Origin: Trissonchulus latispiculum | Lineage: Eukaryota > Nematoda > Enoplea > Enoplida > Ironidae | Direction: 5' to 3' | Length of the DNA stretch: 64,000 nt | Assembly (NCBI GenBank): GCA_030248195.1 | Contig: JASAND010006683.1 | Coordinates: 26,689 to 90,688, forward strand | Shown: positions 11,379 through 22,738 of the stretch, piece after piece | Layout of the letters: every line of letters begins with the position of its first letter | Numbering within the stretch: position 1 is the first letter of the stretch | Made by a program: the position numbers and the translations under genes | Notes under the pieces: model-generated | Databases searched by the model: none | What the model was told of the DNA's origin: nothing | Seen by the model: only the letters and a program-made list of their open reading frames with translations

Positions 11379-12281
11379 AAGAGCTAGAGAGAGGGGGAAC
11401 GCAGACTTTGGAGGGACGCCTTTTACTCGATCAATAACTCGGGGCTTGTTCAGACCTCATTTTGAGGGCTCACTGTCTTCTGAGTTTATATCTCTGTAGT
11501 TTCTACCCTCTCTCTCGCTTTCTCTTTAAGCTCCCTTGCTTGCCTCAGTGGAGGCTGGGAGCCTAGGCTCAGGCACGAGCTCTGAGTCATAGCTTTTCTG
11601 TGGCGACATAGGTTCTGCTTTAGCTCGTGATCAGGATCCCGTGTTTTTTGGGTTTTCTGAGATTTTTCCAAATTTTGTTTTCTCATCAAAATCGGAAGAA
11701 AATTCAACTTCCAGTTTACAGTTGCAATGAAAACAATTATACTTTAAATGGAAATTTTAATTTTCCCTTTAAAAATTGCCCCTCCCTTTCCATTTGCCTC
11801 CTACTTATTCTGGTTGGAATCTGTTTCTGTCCTAAAAGTCCGGAGAAATCTGAAATATTTCTGGTTTCTAGGGGACCTTCTTGTCCAGTTTGTTCATTTT
11901 AAGTTCCTCAGAACAACTAGTGTTTTCAGATTTTTTAAGGTTCGGTAATTTTTGAAGACAATGAGTTTTGCCCCGGTTTCTGTGTGGGGGCGTCATTTTC
12001 CCTGGAATTCTCAGTAGATTTTCTGCAGACAAGAAAGTTTCAAAAACTAGTGTTCAACAAATTCTGGGAAAATGTCTGTTTACTGGGCCTGACAACTTTA
12101 TCTGAGATTACAATTCACAAATTTTCTTCTAAGCCTAATTTAGTCTTGCAGTCTCACGGAATCATCGGTTTTCACAACAATATACGGTAATCTAGAAAGC
12201 ACAGAATTTCATTTTGTCGTGTTCTTTTGTATTTCAGACCTGCAAACGACATTTCATGCTAAATTTTTCTTAAGGTATTAA

Positions 12282-12432
12282 CAAGAGTGCATAATTGCAC
12301 AATGCATAAGAAGAAGAGTAAGCTACTAGAAGGGTCTTGTATTCAGTGCATTGCGTAACGGTGTGTGCCGACCACAATACGCGAATGTTCCCCATTCTTC
12401 TTCTATATGTACAAGAGAATTATGGACTCTTG
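12282..12432. mobile_element. Short element, CAAGAGTGC family
   Basis: This 151-bp relative of the 2498-2955 element begins CAAGAGTGCATAATTGCA and ends ATTATGGACTCTTG, the imperfect inverse. It shares the CGTAACGGTGT and CCACAATACGCGAATGTTC blocks with the 3.1-kb copy. Confidence 0.65.
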
Positions 12433-13913
12433 ATACTAAGGACAACTTCAACTGGTGAAGATACCGACTTTTCTCGAAAGGAATGGTGACCGACCACGCC
12501 AGCCAATTGCACCCATCGACGCTTTAGTGACCTGCAAAACATATCGGATATAGCTGGTTCTTACTTTGGTTTACACTAGAGGTATACAGTATTGGTCCGC
12601 CCCTTTAGCTTGAGATCACCTTATCCATCCGTAATTTTAGCTTTTCCGCTTCCATACCGCTTTGGGCTATGCTGATTGCTGAAAGCAACACTCTAGTACC
12701 TCATGCGAGCCCTTAACTCGAAAGTTATTGAATCTGGGCTTGAAAACTAGATCCTACGAAAACTTTCAAATAAAATTTAGCAGTTTTTTCTGAAAAATAG
12801 GCCTTCATTTTTCAGTCAAAAATAGCGTCAAGAGTGTAAATGCCTCAGGCAAGGCAATCCTGGTCAAAGCTTTCAGGGCTAAATTGGCTTTCAGCGAGGA
12901 CTCCTCATAATCTTCAAGGATAAAGCAGGCATTTAATGTTCTTCCCAGACAGTTTGCTACAAAAGAGTGTGATTCTTAATGAATTTTTATTAGGGATTAG
13001 TTTGCCTTTGCCGTAAGTGAACTGAAGCATAAGAAGAGTATATAAGCATCTTTTGAGTTAAGACCTACCTACGCACAAAATCTCAGATTTAACTAGAAAT
13101 TTTCAATTACCAGTCGTGAGATAATAACGGCTTCGTTTTATTGTCAGGATTTCTTCTGAATTATCGTCCGTTTGCAATTACAGTGCATGACCCCCGGTTC
13201 TCTTTGTACGTCTCACTTAAAGAAAATTACTGCATTACTGTAAAGACGCTGAATTTCAATTCCGCTCAGCTGAGGAGCTGAACTCATCTAACCTCATTAC
13301 CAAACATAATCGATTCACGTGAACGCCGAAAGGTTGACATTAGCATAAATAAATGTCTGAGTCTCATACCCTTATTAGCTTACTAGATAAAACAAACTGT
13401 AACCGTGGTAGCTTCTGCGTGGAAAAGTCAAAGCTTAATTAATTGTTTATGTTAATTCCTTCATGAAAAGTTGTCTGGTTTCTACTAACTGGTGATCAGA
13501 TCAGAACCATAATCCTAAAACGAGTCATTGATAGGCACAGCTGAACTAAATACATCAATTCAATCAGTACCGGAATTATTGAATCTATTTAATGCAACGT
13601 AGCAGTTTTGTATATCACTAATATCCTATTCAATTATCCCTAACGAAGAATCCCTTTAAAAATCGACTGTTTATATCACATTTTTTACCTGTTGTAGGAC
13701 AGCAGATTGCCTGAAGATCAAAATTTAATCTCAAACAAAAAATTAATTATAAAATTATCCGCTGTAATATTTTCGTCGCCGTGAACGATGAAGCTATTAA
13801 GATTCTGTTATGTATCAGCTTTTGGCTTGGTGCTAGGCTAGCTAACCAGCTTCCTTCCTCTGTCTTTACCTATATTTATGGTGCTTTTCGGGTCCTGGTT
13901 TTGGAACCGCGCT

Positions 13914-15272
13914 ATGGGTACCGTTCTATCCCTCTCCCCCAGTTCTGAGTCGGACCCTCAGGTCGAATTCGGGACCTATGATATCAACGCCAACAATATA
14001 CCCTCCGCAGAAAGCGTAGCCTCCGGAAACGGAAATCATATGGGCAGATCGTTTCATCGATTAACGGATTCCGTGACGAATCTGGATACGACGGGATCCC
14101 GGAAATCTCATAATCCGATCTCTCATCCGAACAGCGCCAGCACGCTGATCAATTCGCTGAGCTGGCGAAAACTGCGAAAGGTTACCGGAGGGGGAAGCGG
14201 GAAACGGGAGCCCTCGAAGCGAAACGGACTGGCCAACGGATATGTCAATCTGAACTTTCTTCGCCAGTCTCTAGAAACCCTGAGTTTGGATGCAAATCAG
14301 AATATTATGAAAACTGACTTTCTGAACACGACAGACGCGGGGGCTACCATTCCTAACATTTACACCATTCGAGAGGATATGAAACGCGAATTGAAATTGC
14401 ACAAACAAGATTTGTTCAACAACAACAACAACAACAACCATAACAACAGCAACAAAAACAATACTAGCAACAATCATGTGGTTAGCTATCATGTCGGCAC
14501 AAGGGAAGGACCTCAGGCCCGAGCGAGCAGTGGAAAGGTCCAAAGCTATTTCCCCACAGCTCTGGCGAATCCTTCCTTTGAACCGCCGACAATGCGACCC
14601 ACTTCCACAAACAACAACAGCAACAACAACAACAACATGGTAGTAAATAGCAAACACAGCAGAGTAGACAACAATTTAAGTCTTAATCTGGATCACGCCA
14701 AAAACGGACTACTGGTCGGCGTAGCCCCCACCGTAAAACTGACAAATTTGGCTTCCGCCCCGCCGGTAGGGCCGCCCGTTTCCTGTCAAAACGGCGTCCG
14801 GAAAACCGTCATACAGGCTTCGACTTCCGAACTGTTGCGCTGCATCGGCGAATTCCTGTATCAACGATGCGCCCAGCTGAAGAATTTTGAGCCGTCGGAC
14901 GCCGTGATGTGGCTCCGGTCGGTTGACCGATCCCTTCTCCTGCAAGGCTGGCAGGATATAGCTTTCATTAATCCGGCAAATCTCGTCTTCGTCTATATGC
15001 TGGTTCGAGATATGGTTCTCCCGGAGGAAATCTTCTCCGAGCAGGAACTACAGGCGGTTGTGCTTACGTGTCTTTACATGTCCTATGCCTACATGGGAAA
15101 CGAGATCAGCTACCCCCTGAAACCGTTCCTTGTCGAGTCGGACAAGGAACGGTTCTGGGATCGCTGTCTCCACCTGATCAACAATCACAGTGGGAAAATG
15201 CTCCGCATTAACAGCAGTCCCACCTATTTCACGGAAGTGTTCACGGAATTGAAGGGCTATTCGGTGGGATAG
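13914..15272 (+). CDS. CDK5R1: CDK5 activator (p35/p39 type), intronless
   Basis: 452 residues. The protein binds and activates the cyclin-dependent kinase CDK5, chiefly in neurons. The start at 13914 was chosen over an in-frame ATG at 13878 because it gives [10 protein letters not shown], the conserved family N-terminus with an N-myristoylatable Gly2. The middle is low complexity with two Asn-rich stretches (about 14419-14470 and 14605-14637). The C-terminal ~150 residues form the cyclin-like activator domain: [63 protein letters not shown] and YFTEVF. It is longer than vertebrate p35 because of the Asn/Ser-rich middle. A single coding exon is also usual in vertebrate family members. An AATAAA lies downstream. 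Confidence 0.95.
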   Translation: MGTVLSLSPSSESDPQVEFGTYDINANNIPSAESVASGNGNHMGRSFHRLTDSVTNLDTTGSRKSHNPISHPNSASTLINSLSWRKLRKVTGGGSGKREPSKRNGLANGYVNLNFLRQSLETLSLDANQNIMKTDFLNTTDAGATIPNIYTIREDMKRELKLHKQDLFNNNNNNNHNNSNKNNTSNNHVVSYHVGTREGPQARASSGKVQSYFPTALANPSFEPPTMRPTSTNNNSNNNNNMVVNSKHSRVDNNLSLNLDHAKNGLLVGVAPTVKLTNLASAPPVGPPVSCQNGVRKTVIQASTSELLRCIGEFLYQRCAQLKNFEPSDAVMWLRSVDRSLLLQGWQDIAFINPANLVFVYMLVRDMVLPEEIFSEQELQAVVLTCLYMSYAYMGNEISYPLKPFLVESDKERFWDRCLHLINNHSGKMLRINSSPTYFTEVFTELKGYSVG

Positions 15273-15442
15273 CGCCTTCAATTCCGGGAATTCCGGGCCG
15301 GTCTCACACTGCAGAGTTAAGTCCCAGCTCCTGGCAAGCTTAAAGGACTACCTGTGGTGTGAACCCGACCCGGTTTATGGATCTGTAATTGCCGTTGTGC
15401 GGAATCACAAAACGCAAATGTTCGTAAAAAACAAAAATTACT

Positions 15443-15448
15443 AATAAA
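15443..15448 (+). terminator. Likely poly(A) signal of the CDK5 activator
   Basis: AATAAA 170 nt after the stop codon. Further AATAAA motifs lie near 15497. Confidence 0.5.
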
Positions 15449-15499
15449 GATGCTTGTATGTTCCAAAATGATAAATGAATTATAAAAATGAAATGAAAT

Positions 15500-16690
15500 A
15501 AATGATAAAACTGTATGTTTTGTGATTCGGCGAAACGGTTCAGTAGGTAATTTTAATTTTTATAAAATAAGGCTTTGGACGGTATCTGGGCACGTAAGGC
15601 TGAATAGCTGGCGCAACATGGACAAAGCATTTTTAGTGAAATTAAAATCATTCAATCGTTCAAAAGTTTATGAAAATTCTATTCCAGAGAGTAAGAAAAA
15701 TGGAATTTTTATCAATAATTGACGATTTCTTGGGACATTTTCGTGGAAACTACTTAAAAGTTAACCATTCTTTGAGCAAAACAGATTTCATTTTTGCTAA
15801 CCCACAGGGTCAAGCGAATTAAAGATTTCGAGCTCTACTTTCTAGCTCGCCCACGAAATGCGAAATTCAGTTTCTGGTTTTGTTCATTTCGTAAAGTTTG
15901 AAATTTATTTACGGTAACAATATTTGAACATTAACCCAAACTCAAATTAAGAGCACCCTCAGTATCTAGGCTTCCCCGCACATGTCCAGACTGTTTAAAG
16001 AGTTAACTTATTGACTGACATACATATGTTGTGTATTTAAAGTGCCATACTGTGCTTTGTAAAACTTCCGGCAAAATAACTAATAATAATAATAACTATA
16101 GCTATGCACAAAAGCTTCCTTAGTCATTTTTAACCCTCAAACGAACTAGCATTTTTTAAAATCTGAACGTTTAGTAGTAATAACGTCTAATCTTTATTTC
16201 TTTACCTTAGTATTTCTGCCTGCTATAAATTCGTGCTTTGAGAAAATGGTGTACTGCCTTTCCAAATATCTATATTTCCACTTTTACCAGAAGAAAAATT
16301 AAACGTTGTGCCCTGAGAATTTTAATTTTCGATATATGGTTGATTCTTGTTAATATATACAACTGTATAAATTCTTGCGTTGCTGCTGTAACTGTGATAT
16401 TTGTGCGGTAGTCGATATTAATCTAGTCAGTATATATTATTGTCTGCTTGCCGATAGTGATAAAAAGATGCTTGCAGCTTTAAATGTTTTAAACTTATTT
16501 ATTTGACAATTTTAATATATATTTGCTTTATATTGTTATATAAATGCTTTTTGTACAAATGCGCTGGTACGATCTTCGGATTGAATTAAAACGAATCAAT
16601 AAATCAATCCATAAAAGAGCCATTCAATCAGCATGTCAATATTAACTTCTTTGGGAAAGATAAAATGTATCAAACAGCTAAAATCTAAAC
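15500..16690. other. Intergenic, no gene recognised
   Basis: AT-rich with only short frames and no recognisable protein or repeat structure. Confidence 0.5.
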
Positions 16691-16694
16691 TTAA

Positions 16695-17697
16695 GGTGCT
16701 GGTATCCTTTTGTGCAGTGCTTTTTTGGTGATTTTTCGAAACGCTATAACTTTCGCAAATTTTGGAGTTGGAAAGAGCTTTATACATCGTTTTAAAGCTT
16801 ATAATCTGTACATTAACATGAGCTTACGAAACTAGCAAAATTGGCAAGAAAATAGCAAAAAATTTCCGACATGCTTACATCTGACAGACTGAATATGGAC
16901 CAAAAATTTTTGAACATCGATTTCTCAAAACTGTAGAATCGGCCAAAATTTCTTCTCGTGTCATGATACGAAGGACATGTGGGCCGAGGGACATTTTCTT
17001 GGATTTGACTCAACAAGTCTCAGTACTCCAGAAAATCCGTCAAATGCGCGATGACACGAAATTTCGCAAATTTCTATTCAGTTTTCTCACAACTGGAGAT
17101 GTTTTAGCTCAAACCAAGAAAAATGTCCCTCCGCAATAGGGCGAATTTTCATTCAGCCAAAAATCACGCGAATCCATCGCGTAGTTTTTGAGAAATCGAT
17201 GTTCAAAACAAAATAATCGCAGTTTTGCCAAAATGATTTTTCGGCGAATTCTCTAGCTTAAAGCAACGAACTCCAGCGAATAGGTATTGATAAAATGCGC
17301 AATTGGAGGATGTATCGATTGAGTATAAATAAGACGAAATTGTGTGTAAGATTTGGCAGTAATTTTGAAAAAACTGATTTCTTCAAAAATGGCCATTTTT
17401 GACCCCAAAAATCGTTTTTGGCTTCTACTGCCTTAACCACTCGAGGTAGCTCAAAAATTGTAAAAGCAAAAATGTTCATTGTGGCACCCTCTTTCCAGCC
17501 CAACCAATCGGGTGTAGAGACCATGTACTGAGAGAATAAGGGCAAAAACCAAAACTTTCTTATCTTTACACCTAAAAATCCGGGACTGGTCCCAGAATGT
17601 TAAAGAGCACGAAAATAATGTATTTGGAAAGGTTCATCCACTTTCACGAAGAATTGAAGCTTGTAGGGTCGAATTTACACAAAGCGATACCAGCACC
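16695..17697. mobile_element. TTAA-flanked 1-kb element, copy 1
   Basis: The terminal inverted repeats are GGTGCTGGTATC and GATACCAGCACC, directly flanked by TTAA on both sides (16691-16694, 17698-17701). It is nearly collinear, in reverse orientation, with 47060-48067. A diverged partial copy begins near 63378. TTAA duplications suggest a piggyBac-like transposase acting in trans. Short frames inside show no transposase similarity. Confidence 0.8.
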
Positions 17698-17701
17698 TTA
17701 A

Positions 17702-19054
17702 AAGGAGTTAATTTTAAACCATTCCAGTTTATTAAACAAACTCAAAATACCTCATTCAATTCTTATGCTATTTTCTCAATCAATTAAGTAACCGAATCAT
17801 TATCGGTCTGTAAATCAATACTTGGTTTTAATGATCAACCAATCAATCATTAAACACTTTTGTTATTCTAAGGTTTACTGCAGTTTGCAATGGTAATTAT
17901 GTTTCTTCTCCTGTAAATGGACAAAGCCGCAAAAACAGTATTTGCAAATTTTAATCATCCATTTCTGTCTACTTTGGTTTCGAAATGGGGGGCCATCTAA
18001 TTAACTTAAAGCTCCAATTAAGCTTCACAGTCTGAGCTCTACATCAAAGTTATGAGGCAAACGGCCCTAAGATTTTCTTCATAGTTTGAAAACAGGAACT
18101 GCAAAGGGCTAGAGGCTTGACTACTTATTTCAGTTTCCATAATTAAATCAAGAAAACAATTATTTTGTTTTCACTAAGTTCTTTTCTACTGACTGTAAAT
18201 ATAGGGTGTTAGAAGGAATAATTTTGACGATTCCCATAACAGAACTGCTAAAACCCATGTTAAAATTAACGAACTTGTTATGCACTAAGTACATCCTTTG
18301 GTAGTTGTAAAATGACGGTTCTGGTTCGCAATAGGTTCCCGGGAAGGGAGTTAATTCTTGTACCTCTTGTAGTGTTACTTCAGAAACTGCAACTGAAAGT
18401 TTAGATGGGGAGCTGAAACTGAAACTGAAACCTGTCTGAAAAAGGGAGCTGATACTGAAACTAAACGGATCAGCGTAAACAGCTTAGTCCCTTTTTGGAT
18501 GCAATTGCACAAAGAAATTTCAGAAGACATCCAGCATAACTAGCATGATTTGAATGCACACTTAATTAATTTTCCAGCATTAATAAATATTCGTGTACGG
18601 TTCAAAGACTTATTTAGCGCCTAATTGGAGCTTCTCTCAGTAATTAAATGCTTTCCATTTTCCATCCAAGTTCACAGCCCGATGAAATGAGCCATTAAGA
18701 TTTTCAAAATAAACAGCTCGATTCCTATTTGCCAGATGTTCCTACTTCCTAGTCCTCTGTTAAAAGTATCAACATAGTTGCCAATGCTGAACCCAAGCAG
18801 AATGTCAAAGCTTGTGCAACAAGGATTCCAATAACGTCTACTTTCTAATTCTATTCAATATGTCTAGCTTCAAGCCAAATTCTACAATGAAATAAGTTTC
18901 AAACAAAGAAATAAATAAAGTTTAGCTTATTTAAATTATTTCACATATAATACACAGAAATCATGCACCTTAACTTTATTTGCCAAAAAACACTGTTTCA
19001 TCATGTCTGTCGATTTGCGTGGAATTTCTCTAATTCGGTTGGTTTTCCCCGCAT
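17702..19054. other. Intergenic, no gene recognised
   Basis: AT-rich, without clear exons or repeat termini. An antisense poly(A)-like signal at 18975-18980 may serve the small frame at 19055-19294. Confidence 0.4.
18975..18980 (-). terminator. Possible poly(A) signal for the small membrane frame
   Basis: AATAAA on the minus strand, downstream of the stop at 19055. Confidence 0.3.
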
Positions 19055-19294
19055 TTAATTGTTTGCTCCTTCACTTACAGCATTCGTCTTCTCCACATTT
19101 TCAAACAATTTCTTTATCACAACCTCATTCTGAAGGTAGAAGCGGAGTGCTCGATTTCTCTGACGCCTTCTGGCGGCTTCGCATTGCTGATGAATTACAG
19201 TGACGGCCACAACTATGGTAGCGAACCAAACCAGCAGACAGAGACAGCAAACTATATCATCTGAAATCTCCAAATAATTGTTACTTTTGGCCAT
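19055..19294 (-). CDS. Candidate small membrane protein or first coding exon
   Basis: 79 residues from an ATG. One strong membrane segment (about residues 14-35, VCCLCLLVWFATIVVAVTVI) is followed by a basic stretch (RRRQRNR) and an amphipathic tail, which looks like a single-pass protein with a cytoplasmic basic tail. An AATAAA lies ~75 nt after the stop (18975-18980). A good internal donor, AATGCT|GTAAGTG, near the 3' end means it could instead be a first coding exon spliced onward. The family is not recognised. Confidence 0.4.
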   Translation of the reverse strand: MAKSNNYLEISDDIVCCLCLLVWFATIVVAVTVIHQQCEAARRRQRNRALRFYLQNEVVIKKLFENVEKTNAVSEGANN

Positions 19295-19686
19295 TTTGTG
19301 AACGGGTTACGCCGAGTTAAACGAGCTAATTGGATCGTTTTCATGACGAGGCTGAAATGGGGGAAAGTCAAGCTTGAGTGGAGTTAAACTAGTTAAAAGA
19401 GTGGACGTTAAGTGAGGTCTAGTCAAATTCTACTCACTCACTCTTTCACCAAATGACACTGAACTTAAGAGGGGTCCATTTTTCGGTCAATTTTTCTACT
19501 TTCTCCCATCTCGCTGATTTTCACGTATTTTATTGTCCAACTGGTATGTAACCGGTATATAACTGGTATATATATTTAACGAGTTTTTAAAATTAAAGTC
19601 GTAGCCTTTACGGTTGTTGAGAATTTCACCTCAAAGTTAAGATTTCATGTGTTAAACATACGAAATTTAAAAAGTTGCCATTTTTA

Positions 19687-20682
19687 GGGTGTGCATAAAA
19701 CACGGCCCGGCCCCGGCCGCGGCCCCGGCCCGGGTGCATAAAACACGGCCCCGTCACGGCCCCATCAAAAAAATCATGTTTTTGACTAATGGAACCAATT
19801 GTAACCAATTCAACATCTCCTAATCTAACAAATTAAAGTGTTTAAATGTTTAGTTGTTGAGTTTGAAAAATCGAATTTTGAATTGAAAGTATTCTGTTTG
19901 GGCCATCTTTTTCATTTTTTGTACCTTGCTAAACAAATAACAAACTTTATGTTATGCAGTTATTAAATGTGTAAATTAAATTAAATGTGTAAAGTAAATG
20001 TGTAAATGTGTTTATGCTATTTTATGTAATTTTTAAAAAATGTCATTTTTTACGATCTCTTGAATTTTATGACCACAAGGTAACAATACTTTAAAGGCAC
20101 GGCTTACTTTAAAAACTTAGTTACTGATTACTAAGATAAACATTATCAGTTGATTTTTAAATCACTCGAAATCTCTAAGCGTGCCGTATTCTACGATGTA
20201 CAACATTTGGTAATATGTAGTTTCGTTAATAAGTTAATTCTGAAGGTGATGAAAATTTGTAAATTCTCAAATTTTACAGAAATGTTTTACTGAAGATAAA
20301 ATTAAAAATAAATTTACACATAAACACATTTACACAATTTAATTTAATTTACACATTTAATAACTGCATAGCATAAAGTTTGTTATTTGTTTAGCAAGAT
20401 ACAAAAAATGAAAAAAGATGGTTCAAACAGAATACTTTCAATTCAAAATTTGATTTTTCAAACTCAAAAACTAACATTTAAACACTTTAATTTGTTAGAT
20501 TAGGAGATGTTGAATTGGTTATATTTAGTCCCATTAGTCAAAAACATGATTTTTTGATGGGGCCGTGACGGGGCCGTGTTTTATGCACGGGGCCGTACTG
20601 GGGCCGTGTTTTATGTGGGGCCGGGGCCGGGGCCGTGTTTTATGCACCGGGCCGGGGCCGGAGCCGTGTTTTATGCACACCC
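19687..20682. mobile_element. Nested foldback element with 8-bp duplication
   Basis: It begins GGGTGTGCATAAAACACG and ends with the inverse, flanked by perfect CATTTTTA duplications (19679-19686, 20683-20690). Subterminal GGGGCCGTG/ATAAAACACG units repeat at both ends. Most of each half (roughly 19687-20070 and 20300-20682) is reverse-complementary, so a single strand can fold into a hairpin nearly 1 kb long. Confidence 0.8.
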
Positions 20683-20769
20683 CATTTTTACGCGTGCGCC
20701 AAAAAATCACCCGGCAAACGTTGATGAATCGGGACAAATTATACATTAAATTAAATTATACGCTAAAGT

Positions 20770-20950
20770 CTTAAACTACGGTACCCTGGAATTAGAATTT
20801 TAATTTGTTCATTTAAAATTTTTAATTAATTTTTGAAGGATTAAAATTTGACTTGATGCTCAATTCGTGTTAAATTTTAGTCCTTCACAAATTAATTAAA
20901 AATGTTGAAGCCTAAATTAAAATTCTAATTCCAGGGTACCGCAGTTTAAC
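20770..20950. repeat. Short palindromic element
   Basis: The left arm has ACTACGGTACCCTGGAATTA and the right arm its near-exact inverse (TAATTCCAGGGTACCGCAGT), with AT-rich arms pairing on towards the centre. It lies inside the TTAA element at 19469-21216. Confidence 0.65.
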
Positions 20951-21728
20951 ATTTTAGCGTTATTTTAATGTATATTTTGTCCACTTTCATTAACGTTTGT
21001 CGGGAGATTTTTTTGGCGCACGCGAAAAAATGACAACTTTTAAAATTTCCTATGTTTACCACATGAAATGTCAACTTTGAGGTGAAATTGCTCGACAACC
21101 GTAAGAGCTACGACTTTAATTTTAAAAACTCGTTAAAATGTACAAGTTGGACAATAACATACGTGAAAATCAGCGAGATCGGAGAAAGTAAAAAATGACC
21201 CAAAAATGGACCCCTCTTAAGAAGTTAAAAATGGAAATTAGTTAAATTTTAAACTTTTAAATTTATCTTTCTCCTAAAAGGGTTCACAAGTCAAATAATG
21301 GAGTTTAAAAATCAAAGCTTGAGTAGGGTTAACTGTATACTCAAAAGAGTTGGTTTTAGCTCTGCTCTATTCCACTCTATGCATTTAAAAAAGTCTTTCA
21401 ATGTAACCAGAGCAAATGGGAAACGATATTTTGGTCTTGATTGGCTAATGACAGTGGTAAATACCATGAGAATGATCTAAAGAAACAGCTTAATAACATT
21501 GGTGCAAAAGTAGTGACAAACAGAAAGCGAGTGGGAACGGCAGAGGATCTGAGTGTAGTAAACCTTTAACGCACCTAAAACTTTGCATAGAATACAAGTA
21601 AACCTTAGTACAATTCGCATTTTGCAGTTTTCACACATTTTTTGCGGAGGAGTTTACAACCGAAGTGAATGGGCAAATGTAAACTTTTGATTTTGTTCTG
21701 CTTATTTCTGCTCACCAGTATCTCTTGT

Positions 21729-22131
21729 GGATCAATTGAACTTTATCCCTCCCAATAAAGGTTGGTCAATTTCAATGACATTGCAAAAGATTAACTGAAC
21801 GTTAGAGCATGATTTACACATCGTTGGAATGCAAAAATGAAATTGTCACTTCAGCACCTGAAGTTCGAGATCGACATGTGCTCTACTTAATGGTGTAAAG
21901 CAGTTTGCTGTAGCTTGCTGCTATAAAAAGCTAAGCTTGAAAGACTAACAAAGTCACCGCTTTTTGCAATTTTTGGTAGTCTTTTAGCTTAACCTTTTAT
22001 AACAGCAAGCTGCTTTACACCATTCAGTAGAGCGCATCTCCCTCCAGCATTCCAACAAGGGGTAAATCATGCTCTAACGTTCAGTTTATCTCTTGCAATA
22101 ACTTTTATTGCAAGGGAAGTTCAACTGATCC
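21729..22131. mobile_element. Foldback MITE-like element (~400 bp)
   Basis: The outer ends are GGATCAATTGAACTT and AAGTTCAACTGATCC. The inner arms continue with ACTGAACGTTAGAGCATGAT and its inverse, and with TGGTGTAAAGCAG and CTGCTTTACACCA around a ~100-bp centre. It is non-coding. Confidence 0.7.
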
Positions 22132-22663
22132 TCTCTAGCTCCTAGTTTGTGCAGGTACAACCATTATTCAATTCGTTTTTGCTTCCGAAAATTTGCTAAT
22201 ATACAGGCAATCATATGTTAACAATATTTATACACTTAAAGATGAAACGCGTACTGAAGAAGCGAGAACGCAGTCGTACTGGAAATTGACCTGAAAAGAG
22301 CAAAATATTTGTTACTGATTAGTTTCAAATAATAAAATCAAAAATACAAAACAACTACACTAAATTTCTGAAATAACAATACATAAAACAAATAATTTAA
22401 TAATATAATAGCTAGTGGCATTGAATATTAGCTATTGGAACAAACACTTGAGAGACGCAGTGTATTGATGAGAATAAGATGTAGTAAACATCATAAACAG
22501 GGATACATACCACGCATCCTACTTTTCTTGGTGTCTATTACATAAGAGCCATGGTAGTATTATAAGTACAAGTGAAAGCTACACTTGTTCATACACCAAC
22601 ATATTGCTTCTAAGCATGTGCACATTCGTGGCAAAATAAACAAATCAACATCCAACAACCTAC

Positions 22664-22738
22664 GTTAGTAAGTGCATGCGACCTCTGCCAGACCAGAGTT
22701 CACGATACAGGCGGCTCATCAGTGGAGCTGTATTGAAT
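22664..22738. ncRNA. Candidate structured RNA motif, copy B
   Basis: The conserved block GTGCATGCGACCTCTGCC at 22672-22689 is followed by a predicted hairpin. An outer stem GTTC (22698-22701) pairs with GAAT (22735-22738), and an inner stem ATACAG (22705-22710) pairs with CTGTAT (22728-22733). They enclose the 17-nt loop GCGGCTCATCAGTGGAG (22711-22727). The same blocks and loop recur at 58287-58358 with a different but still complementary inner stem. Orientation is unknown. It could be a ribozyme or another RNA element of a mobile sequence. Confidence 0.45.

Larger units (their letters stand above)
10938..13877. other. Intergenic region upstream of the CDK5 activator
   Basis: No gene is recognised. 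It contains an (AG)n run near 11355-11378, a CA/GTAC-rich patch near 11230-11285 and a small inverted-repeat element at 12282-12432. A TATA-like AGTATATAAG lies near 13035-13045, but no initiation evidence ties it to the gene downstream. Confidence 0.5.
19469..21216. mobile_element. TTAA-flanked 1.75-kb element, second family
   Basis: The termini are GAGGGGTCCATTTTT and its inverse AAAAATGGACCCCTC, flanked by TTAA at 19465-19468 and 21217-21220. The arms stay alignable for about 200 bp, apart from the nested element. Inside are a nested foldback element (19687-20682) and a further ~180-bp palindrome (20770-20950). There is no transposase-like frame. Confidence 0.75.

Noticed and set aside
14271..14657. 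Minus-strand frame with Val-rich product
   Set aside because: Antisense shadow of the Asn-rich part of the CDK5 activator.
16695..17697. Transposase gene inside the TTAA element
   Set aside because: Only short, unrelated frames on both strands; no catalytic motif recognised.
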